From Bacteroidales bacterium UBA5349 (GTDB lineage: Bacteria > Bacteroidota > Bacteroidia > Bacteroidales > Tenuifilaceae): 64,000 nucleotides of DNA. A model generated the notes under the pieces. It was given only the letters and a program-made list of their open reading frames with translations. It made no database searches and was not told the origin of the DNA. Location of the stretch: positions 124,001 to 188,000 of the forward strand of contig DHQB01000026.1 of assembly GCA_002410065.1 (NCBI GenBank), written 5' to 3'. The translations under genes and the position numbers were made by a program. This document shows positions 17,280 to 27,800 of the stretch, in pieces (within the stretch, counting starts at the first letter, position 1; every line of letters begins with the position of its first letter).

Positions 17280-17900
17280 CTATCGAGAGGAGACAAGAAA
17301 ACGCCCCTTTACCAACCATGATACACCAAATGACCAAAGCGCAATAGTTTCGAGCCAAAAAATTAGGGCTAATGATTCTAATTGTTGTTTTGGGAGTAAC
17401 AAAAGAAGAATCGCAATAGTAAGAAGGGAAAGTATCATAATTATGCCACAAACTATGTAAACTATATTGCGCTGCTTCTTCCCCTTTGTCCTTGCTTTTT
17501 GTTTATCGCTTTTAGTAAATAGGAAAAGAGAGAATACTATAAATACACAGAAAAGTAAAACGGCCGAAGCAAAATGCATTCCTCTTACTAAGCCTAAAGC
17601 ATGATTACAAGGAAAGAGTGCAACTCCAAGAGAAAAGAAAAAACCTAGTGTACCCGTAATGTTGTCAATTGGCTCGTAACCTTTATACGAAAGCAGAAAA
17701 AAGCCTAAAACAAAAAGAACTCCCACAAGAACATTTCTCATGGGAGTTGAATAGTAAGTACTTATTGAACTTTGAATAAGCAACGAATCTGAAAAAATAA
17801 AATCACCTACCATTAGGGTTATTGGCAATAAAATACCAATTGCACCAATAATTCTACGTAGGGTAAGAAATGATATTATTTGTAAATTATTATCGCTCAT
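17280..17900 (-). CDS. six-helix membrane protein (DUF998-like)
   Basis: A 206-residue polytopic membrane protein with about six hydrophobic helices (roughly 13-33, 58-75, 82-98, 106-128, 145-168, 178-198) and a basic cytoplasmic loop at about 130-143. The N-terminal helices resemble DUF998-type proteins, but that is a weak match. It starts 15 bp after the PorP/SprF gene, placing it as third gene of the giant-adhesin operon. A role in adhesin export or anchoring cannot be read from its sequence. Confidence 0.65.
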   Translation of the reverse strand: MSDNNLQIISFLTLRRIIGAIGILLPITLMVGDFIFSDSLLIQSSISTYYSTPMRNVLVGVLFVLGFFLLSYKGYEPIDNITGTLGFFFSLGVALFPCNHALGLVRGMHFASAVLLFCVFIVFSLFLFTKSDKQKARTKGKKQRNIVYIVCGIIMILSLLTIAILLLLLPKQQLESLALIFWLETIALWSFGVSWLVKGRFLVSSR

Positions 17901-17915
17901 ATGCAGATATAAAAA

Positions 17916-18839
17916 CTAGAACTTCCAACCCTGAATCGTATTCCAAAGACCATAGAACGTATAGGTTAACATAAACTCATGGGTACCGCTATTTACACTC
18001 GACAACTTATTTAAGGTAAAATCAAATGCATAACCAAAGGTAAAATCATTGGTAATTTTTGCATTAACAAATAAGCCCGATGCATCGCCAATTCGATAGT
18101 GGGCTCCAAAATAAAAGCGTTTTATGTATATAAATTGCACTGTAACATCAGCTGAAATTGGAGAGCCTCCCATTACACCCATTAGAGCAGAAGGCAAAAA
18201 TCCCCAATCGTTGTTTATGGAAAAATTGTAACCGCCCATTAGATAAAATTGTGGGTTATAGGGCTCTTTGCTCTCCCGATACTCTTTATTTAACCTTGGT
18301 TCAATAAGCCTAGGTGCTGAGAAACCTGCATAATACTTTTCGGCATAAAGATAAAAACCAACGCCTAAATTTGGGCTTATCCTTTTTTCATTAGTTTGAA
18401 AATTGGGATCTGCGGGATCATTAACCTGCAATCCTCCAACTGCAGCATTATAACTACTAATTCCAGCCTTTAGTCCCATTGATAACCTAACACCAGGAAA
18501 AACTGTAATACGATATGCATAAGAACCCGTAATGTGAGTGTTCCTTAATGGACCAGCCTTATCTGTCATTATATTAAAACCCAACCCCATATTCTGCTTT
18601 ATGTAAGGAGTATGTGCTCCAAAACTGTAAGATGTGGGTGCACCATCAATACCAATCCATTGATGTCGAGTTAAAAGACTTAGATTGAGACCATCAATAG
18701 TACCAGCAATAGCAGGATTAAATGCTATGGGATTTTGAAGATAATTAGTAAAAATCGGATCCTGCTGTGCTTTAATGCCAGATGGAGCCAGCATAACTAC
18801 TACAATGGTCAGGAAATTTATTAATCGTAAACTTTTCAT
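17916..18839 (-). CDS. PorP/SprF family type IX secretion outer-membrane protein
   Basis: A 307-residue PorP/SprF-family protein. A signal peptide ends near KAQ (about residue 24). The mature protein opens with QQDPIFTNYLQNPIAFNPA, followed by LTRHQWIGIDGAPTS, the family hallmark, then a barrel of about 14 strands rich in Gly and aromatics, ending in GWKF. Known members (SprF in Flavobacterium) are needed for secretion and surface attachment of large type-B-CTD adhesins. It lies 31 bp downstream of the 3887-residue type-B protein, the expected partner arrangement. Confidence 0.93.
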   Translation of the reverse strand: MKSLRLINFLTIVVVMLAPSGIKAQQDPIFTNYLQNPIAFNPAIAGTIDGLNLSLLTRHQWIGIDGAPTSYSFGAHTPYIKQNMGLGFNIMTDKAGPLRNTHITGSYAYRITVFPGVRLSMGLKAGISSYNAAVGGLQVNDPADPNFQTNEKRISPNLGVGFYLYAEKYYAGFSAPRLIEPRLNKEYRESKEPYNPQFYLMGGYNFSINNDWGFLPSALMGVMGGSPISADVTVQFIYIKRFYFGAHYRIGDASGLFVNAKITNDFTFGYAFDFTLNKLSSVNSGTHEFMLTYTFYGLWNTIQGWKF

Positions 18840-18870
18840 AGGTTAAAATTTCTCGTGATTTCTAAATCAT

Positions 18871-21800
18871 TTACCTCTTTAGGAATACGTTCCCAGTGAA
18901 CTTTTCTTTTGTATCTACAATCTCAATGATGTAGTAATATGTCCCATTTGGCAAGGTGCTTCCAATTGACATTGAAGCGTTTGCCTTTCCGTCCCAATTG
19001 TTCTTGTAATTATTGTTTTGATAAACAACATTTCCCCATCTATTATAGACACTAATCGTAACCTTGTTGTAAACCTCAATACCAATAATTTCAAACTTGT
19101 CGTTTATTCCATCACCATCGGGTGAGAATCCTTCCGGAATTCGGAACTTCTCTATTTTAACATCAATGTTTACCTTAGCCTCACTACAATATCCATATTG
19201 GCTGCAAACCTTATACTCAAAAGCATCTTCTCCAAAATAGTTAAGATCTGGTGTGTATGTTACTGTATTATCAGTATTAATGGCTGCCATACCGTGTAAA
19301 GGTGCATACATAATGGTTAACTCAGGTATAATTGACTCAATACCCTTATCGTTTGCCAGCACATCCACAATTACAGATTCGTTTCGCATAACCTCTGCTT
19401 TGTCATTAACGGCAATTAGTTTGCTGTTAACATAAACGGTGACCAATGCTTCATCAAAATCGCCATCAAAATCAAATACCCTATATTTAAATGTGGCCTC
19501 TCCAACAAATCCAGCAGCTGGAGTAAATCTTACCTGATTGTTTTCCAGAACCTCAGCGCTGCCATTAACAACATCAGTTTGGCTTGCGTAAACAATTATT
19601 GGGGAGTCATCAAGACCACTGTCATTGGCAAGTACATCAATCTCAACAGGAATATCAGTATGGGTATATGCCACATCTTCAAGGGCTACTGGCACAACGT
19701 TTTCTCCATCTTTAACCGTAATTGAAACAAGTGCAGTATCGTAATCGCCGTCGGCATCGGTAACTTTGTAAATAAACGATGCAAATCCAATATAGTCGAT
19801 GGCAGGAGTAAACGTTACCGTATTATCAGTATTTGCTACTGCCATACCAAATGCAGGGTTACACTCTACGCTAATGGTTACTGTAATTGGCTCATCGTTT
19901 AGGTTGAGGTCATTTTCAAGAACATCGACTACAATAGGAGTATTAAAACTTGTTCCCCTACTGTCATCATTGGCAATGGGAACAAAATTCTCACCAGCCT
20001 TAACTGTTACCTCAACCATTGCGTCATCCTGATCACCGTTGGCATCGGTAACTAGATAGGTAAAGGTTGCCACTCCAATAAAATTGGTTGCTGGGGTGAA
20101 ATTAACGGTGTTATTGCTGTTCACAACAGCACTTCCCTCGGCTACATCTGGTGCCGAAAGTATTGTAACTACAATTGGCTCATCTTCAAGTCCTGTGTCG
20201 TTGGCAAGTACATCAATGGTTACCTCAGTATTAAAACCTGTAGTCGCCCAATCATCGTTTGCTATTGGCTTTGGATTAATCTCATCAAAAACACCAACTG
20301 ATACCGTTGCAATATCAAAATCGCCATCCACATCGGAAACTAGGTAGCTGAAGGTTATTTCGCCTGTAAAAAAGTTACTTGGCGTATAAATAATTGTTTG
20401 GTTGCCTGTTACCTCAACACTGCCGAAAGCAGGGTTTTGGTGTATAATAAGCGAGCCAAACCCATCATCCAGACCAGTATCGTTGGCAAGCGCATCTATC
20501 TCTACAGGGATGTTTACCAGTGTTATAGCTCTATCGTCGTTCGCATTAGGGATGAAGTTCTCACCATCCTTCACGGTTACCGTTACGGTAGCCCAATCGG
20601 AATCGCCATCGGCATCGGTTACAGTATACTCGAAGATGGCTATCCCTATATAATTGGTACCAGGTGTAAACGTTACGGTATTATCACCGTTCACAGCTGC
20701 AGTGCCCTGCTCAACGCTTGGCTGCTGGCGTATGGTTACCACAATGGGTACATCCTCTAGCCCTGAATCGTTATATAGCACATCGATTATCCTTGGTGTG
20801 TCTAATCCGGTGGCTAGGCTAACATCATTGGCAACAGGTATTGAGTTGGGTTTCTCCACAACCGTTACGGTTACGGTTGCAATGTCGAAATCGCCATCCA
20901 CATCGGATACTAGGTAACGGAAGGTTACTTCACCGATAAAGAAGTTGTTTGGCGTGTAAATAATTGTTTGGCGATCGGTTACCTCTACACTGCCCAAATC
21001 GGGGTTTTGGTATATGCTAAGGGAGCCAAAACCATCGCCTAACCCAGTATCATTGGCTAGTACATCAATCTCTATGGGAGTGTTTATCTGCGTGGTGGCC
21101 ACATCGTCATTCGCCATGGGGGCAAAGTTCTCACCATCCTTCACCGCTACCGTTACGGTAGCCCAATCGGAATCGCCATCGGCATCGGTTACCGTGTACT
21201 CAAAGGTATATATACCAATGTAGTCGGCGGCAGGGGTAAACGTTACGGAATTGTCACCGTTCACAGCTACAGTACCCTGTTCAACGCTAGGCTGCTGGCG
21301 TATGGTTACCACAATGGGTACATCCTCTAGCCCTGTATCGTTGTATAGCACATCGATTATCCTTGGTGTGTTTAATCCGGTGGCTAGGCTCACATCATTG
21401 GCAACAGGTATTGAGTTTGGTTTCTCTAGTACTGTTACCGTTACCGTAGCCATATCATAATCTCCCTCAATATCTGAAACTACATACTCAAAGGTAATAG
21501 TACCAGTGAACATGTACGAAGGTGAATAGGTAATCGTATTGCTGCTATTTACAACCACTTCACCAAACTCCGGTTTTGTGTGGATTATGAGTCCGCCAAA
21601 TCCATCCTCAAAACCATAATCGTTTGAAAGAACATCGATTGTTACAGCTGTATTGACGAATGTATTTGCATTATCATCAACTGCAACAGGGATATGATTA
21701 GATCCAATTGGCTTAACAAGAATAGTAACAAGGGCAGTATTGGAGCAATCGTTATCAACATCGCACACCTGATAGCTGAAAGTTTCGGTACCAAGATAAC

Positions 21801-24800
21801 CGCTGTTTGGTGTATAGGTAACTGTGAAATCAGGATTAATCTGTACCGTCCCGTTTGCAGGGCTCGATGCTATATAAACGTTATCAACACCATCTTCAAG
21901 TCCATAGTCGTTAAATAATACATCCACGGTAATTGGTGTATTCATCTCGGTTGCACGGGAATCGGGAACTGCAACGGGGATTGCATTGGGACGCTCTATC
22001 ACTTCAACATAAACTGTTGCAATGTCGAAATCGCCATCAATATCCTCAATAAAATACTCAAAACTATCCGCACCAATAAAGTTAGTGTTTGGCGAATAGG
22101 TAATAGTATGGTTTACGTTAATGCTAACGATACCATTTGAAGGTTGACTATATATTGACATCGAACCAAAGCCATCCTCAAGCCCACTATCGTTTGACAA
22201 AACACTAATCGCCTTAGGCGTGTTCTGAATAACGGTTACGTTATCATCATTGGCTATAGGTTTGTGATTCTCTTCCCTAACGTTAATGGTAACCAAAGCC
22301 TCATCAAAATCTCCATCGAAATCAGTTGCACGATAAGTGAAGGTTGCCACACCAACATAATTAGTACTTGGAGTAAATATCACGGCATTGGCTGGAGTAA
22401 CCTCAAGGGTGCCCGACGGGGATGCTATGCCAATAAGAGAAACTGTGATTGGGATATCGTAAAGATTCTCATCGTTAAATAGCACATCCACCTCAACAGG
22501 CGTGCTAATTGATGTTCCGCGAAAATCGGCATGGGCAATTGGTACTGCATTAACCCTAGTAACTGTTACGGTAACTTGAGCCTGAGCACAGTTGCCCAGT
22601 GAATTGCATACGGAATAGGTAAAGGTAAAATCGCCATGATAATTCCTGTTTGGAATGTAGGTAATGGAATTATCGGGATTAACTATTGCTGTACCTTGAA
22701 CTGCTTGGCTGGCAATAGAGACTATTGCTGGGGCATAATCGAGACCAAGGTCGTTGTTAAGCACACTAATAGTAACTGCATTCTCCTGATCGGTTATTCC
22801 TGTATCATTCTGTGGGCGAGGGGTTAAATCATCTTTATTGGTAACAGAAACACTTTGAATGATAACATCTTTGTAATCTAAATCAGTGGTAGATGGTTTG
22901 TCGATGGTAAGAGTAATCTCATAAGTCTGGTCACCATCAGCAACTAAATCGTCAACTCCTGTAACTGTAACCGTTTTTGTTACGCCCCAGTTGCCTGCTG
23001 TAAATGTTAGCGTTGATGGAGAGACCGATCCCTCATTTACGTTGCTCGACGCAACATTAATTGCCACATCACCAGTTGGTATGGTATTTAGCTTAACCGT
23101 AAATGTTGCTGTTTGCCCTGCCTCAGAGGTTATCAATCCGCTGATTGGGAATACCGAAACCCCTGCGCTGTCATCGTCTTCGTTAATAGCTTCGATGCTT
23201 GGAATCACCATGTCATTGTAGCTCAAATCGGTGCTAACAGCATTGGCAAAAACAATGTAGTAAATCTGGTTGCCGTCTATCACAGCATCATCCTGCCCGG
23301 TTACAATAACTTCAATGGGAATGTTCCAGTTTGCTGCTGTAAAGGTAACCGATGGTGTTGAAACTTTCCCTTCAGTCTCATTTGATGATGATATTCCAAT
23401 TACAACATTAGCTGTAGGTTGGCTGCTCAGAGCAATGGTAAAAGTTGCTTGCCCTCCCTCCTCGGTAGTATTGCCTGAGATTGGGGATACTATTACACCA
23501 GCATTATCATCCTCAATAAACTGAACAGTAACATCTGCAGGATTATAGTTACCATAATTTGAATCACCAGAAACAATTCTATCCGTTACAATCATTATCT
23601 CTTCGTTGCCTTCATCAATCTGATTGTTGACGGGTATTACATTTACCTCCTTTGGTGTTTGCCAATCGGTTGAACTAGCTGTAGTAAAGATTATTGATGA
23701 AGCTGAAACTGAAAGTCTGCTCGCATTACTAGAATGAATGGGAATTGTGACATCATGCGTTGGACGACTATTAAGAACAATAGTAAACGATTTGCTAGCG
23801 CCATCCTCATTCACCGTTAGAGAAGAGGGTGAAACTACTACACCAAAAGTATCGTTGTCAATGTTAGTAAGCGACACATCGCGTGGATTAATCGTATTAT
23901 AATCATTATCGGTGGTCTGGGGTATTTCAGTAATTATATCGTATGATTTATCCCCATCATCGTAACTGTCGTCAACTCCAGTAACCGTAACGGTTACAGG
24001 ACTGTTCCACTGCTCAGGCGTAAATGTAACAAAGGCCTCGTTTACAACAGTATTTACGCTACCCCTCGATACACCCGAAATAATTCCCTCGGCAACATTA
24101 CTTGATGACATCCTAATGCTAATGTTTGCCTTTGGGCGAGAGCGAAGTACAATCGTAAATTGAGCTGTTCCACCTGCTTCGGTTGTTGATAGGCCAGCGT
24201 AAGGCGATACGATAATACCAGCAACATCGTTGTCGTTATTCACAGCGCTTACTATTACATTGCTTAATGCAGCATATTGTCCGTCGGCTGAGGTAGAACT
24301 GCTAAGAATAACCTGATAGGGAACAGATCCATCAACCATATCATCGTCTTGACCAGTTACGGTAACTGTTTTTGGTGTACTCCAGTTTGCAGTTGTAAAA
24401 CTTAGGCTAGTGGGCGACACTTTCCCTTCAGTTTCGTCAGAAGATGTAATACCTAAAGTAACGTTGGCTATTGGTTGCGACTGAAGTCTTACCGTAAAGG
24501 TAGTGGATACATCCGGTTCCGAAGTTACAATACTAGAGGTTGAAATGGTAAGCCCAACAATATCATCATCCTCATTAATTACATTTACATTAGCAATAGC
24601 AATACTATTGTACCCATTGTCGGAACTTGAAGCCGAAAGACCTATGGTGTATGCCTGATTGCCGTCGGCCACATTATCGTTAATACCACGAACTGTTACC
24701 GTTTGGGCTATCCCCCAGTTTGTGCTATTAAAAATAATTGTTTTATTATCACTAACAACTCCTTCGGAGGTATCGTTGGAAGTGCTAGTAATGCTTACCG

Positions 24801-27800
24801 GACTTTGGGGTTCACTATTAAGTATAACCGTAAAGGTTGCAGTTCCTCCAGCTTCGGTTGTATTTCCGCTTATTGCCGAAACAATTACCCCAGTAACATC
24901 ATCATCGATATTGGTTGCGCTAACCGTTGGTATGGAAATGTTATTGTATTTAGCATCGCTACTAGTAGCGGTACTGGATATAGTATATGGCTGATCGCCA
25001 TCTGCAACATTATCGTTTACCCCTATTAATGTAATTGTTCTTGGGGTATTCCAATTGCTCGTAGTAAAGGTTAAAGATGCAGGGCTAACAGTTCCCTCCG
25101 CTATATTGCTTGATACAAGATTAATGGTTACACCATGTGTTGGCTGAGTATTAAGAACAATAGTAGAAGTTGCTGTTCCTCCTCCTTCTGTTGTTACAAG
25201 GCCAGAAGTTGGGCTAACAGTTGCTCCTGCGGTATCATTATCCTCGTTAATAAAATCAACTGTAGTATTAAGACTACTGTCATACTTAGGGTCTGCACTG
25301 CTAATCTGAACGCTAACCTGATAGGGTTGATCCCCATCGTCAACTTTATCGTCAACTCCCTTAACCGTAACAAACTGAGGAATACCCCAATTACTTGGGG
25401 TAAACGTGATTGTAGCATTGGCAGAAATTGTGCCTTCGGTAAGTTTAAGTGAGGTAGATGTAATGGTAACATTGGCTGTTGGCTTAGCATTTAGCACAAC
25501 AGAGAAAGTTGCTGTTCCTCCAGCCTCAGTAGTGTTTCCGCTAGTTGCCGAAACCGTAATGCCTGCAGTATGAATATCGGTGATGTTTACAGTAACATCA
25601 TCCACGGTCATTCCGGTATAATTACCATCAGTACTAACCGCATTAGATGTAGTAATAGTGTACAACTGGTCTCCGTCATCAACATTTTCGTTAATTGCAT
25701 TAACGGTAATCTGTTTAGATGCCCAATCCAAAGGGGTAAAGGTAACGCTTGCGGGCGATACGGATAACTCGTTAACGTTGGGAGAGGTTATGTTTATCGT
25801 AACATTACTGGTAGGTTTTGAGCTAAGTGAGATACTAAAGGCAGAACTGTTGCCCTCGATAATTATCATGTTTGTAGGCGAAACAGTAATACCTGCATTA
25901 TCATCATCGATATTAGTTACCTGCACAGCAGCTGTAACCGTTGCAAAACCAGTATCACCACTTACATATGCAATGCTAAGGGTATAAGTTTGATTTCCAT
26001 CCTGCTCATCATCATTTATACCGGTTACAACAACATTCTGATAAACATCCCAATTTACTGTTGTAAACGTTAGGTTTGTTGCACTAATTGACCCTTCAGA
26101 AATATCGAGACCCGAAATGGATAGATTAACGCTACTGGTAGGTTTGGCCGTTAGCCTAACCCCAAATGAATCTGAACCGCCCGCCTCTGTAGTTGTAATT
26201 GACGATTTGGCAAGCTGAATCCCAGCCACATCGTCATCGGCATTTACACCAGTAAGTGTTTTTGTAACTCCGGTAAAAACTCCAGCACTCCCACTAACAG
26301 AAAGGGTAACAGTGTAGTTTTGACCACCATCTATTACATCATCGTTAACTCCAGTAACCGTAACCTGCTGGTTTACATCCCAGTTTGCTGGCGTAAAAGC
26401 AAGCGTAGCCGGTGATACGGTTGCTTCAGCAGTTTTGCTTGAAATAACCGCAATGGTAATATTAGCCGATGGTTTAGCCGTTAACCTCGCCATAAAACTA
26501 TCGGTAATATTGGGTTCGGAAGTATTTAGCGTTGTTTTTGATGTCCAAATTTCGGCTACATCATTATCAAGGTTTACCGCATTAACTATATGTGATAATC
26601 CTACATAATTTGCGTCGCCTGCAGAACCCTGAACAGTAACTGTGTAGGTAACGTCGCCGTCAACCACATCATCATCCTGTCCGGTTACCGTAATGGATTG
26701 TAGTGTACTCCAGTTTGATGCTGTAAAAACAAGCGTGGCGGAGTTAACCTTGCCCTCATTATTATTGCTTGAGGTGATGCTAATGGTTGTTGCTGCTGTT
26801 GGTTGGGTAGCCAAAACTACCGTAAAGGTTTCGGAACCTCCAGCTTCAGAAGTGGCAATGGAACTTTTTGATACGATAAGCCCAACTGTGTCATCATCAC
26901 TGTTTATCACATTAACGCTGGCAATACTAAGCCCGCTGAAATTGCTATCGCCACTGATTGATGCCATATTAATGGTATAGTAAGCATCTCCATCGTCAAT
27001 GTCGTCATTAACACCAGTAACGATAACCGTTTGTGGTGAATCCCAATTGGCTGGAGTAAAAATAATACTATTATCACTTAAACTACCCTCAGATGTGTTT
27101 ACACCAGAGAAGTTGATTGTTACATTTGCTGAAGGCTTTGCTGTAAGTACAAGGGTGAACTGATCGGAACCCCCTGCCTCTGTAGTTTCAAGGTTTGTAC
27201 CAGTAACGGTAACACCAGCCACATCAATATCAATATTGGTTACTGTTACATCGTCGGCATCTATAACCGAGTAAAATGGGTCAGTATCAGTAGCAAGTGC
27301 AAGTATTATGCTATAGGTTTTGTTGCCATCGATAATCCAATCCCTAACAGGACTAACTGTAACCGTTTGGGTTGAAGCCCAGTTTATTGGGGTAAAAGTT
27401 AAACTATTGGGCGAAACCGTTCCCTCATCTGTATTACTAGAACTAATGGGGATTGTAACACTTTGATTCGGTTCAGTTTCTAAAACAACGGTAAAGGTAG
27501 CAGAACTTCCTCCCTCGTATGTAGTTAGGTTAAGAGGTGAGACCTTTATTCCCGGCTGATTTACCATTATGTAAACTGGCTGTGGAAACTCAATGGAACA
27601 GTTCCCATTGTCGGCCTGAATTGTAAATTCATTGGAGCCAACTTCAAGGACTAAAGCATCAATGCTAATGCTGATATTACCCGGGCCATTGCTTGAGGTT
27701 ACAAAATTTCCGTTTTTGAAAACAACGTATGTAACATCATTCTCGGTATTGTTAATGGTTATGGTTCCATTCTTACCCGGATCGACCGTACTCCCCTGAA

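Noticed and set aside
20398..25452. Several + strand frames of 80-120 codons inside the adhesin gene
   Set aside because: They recur with the adhesin's repeat period because the antisense of the repeats stays open; they have no independent signals.
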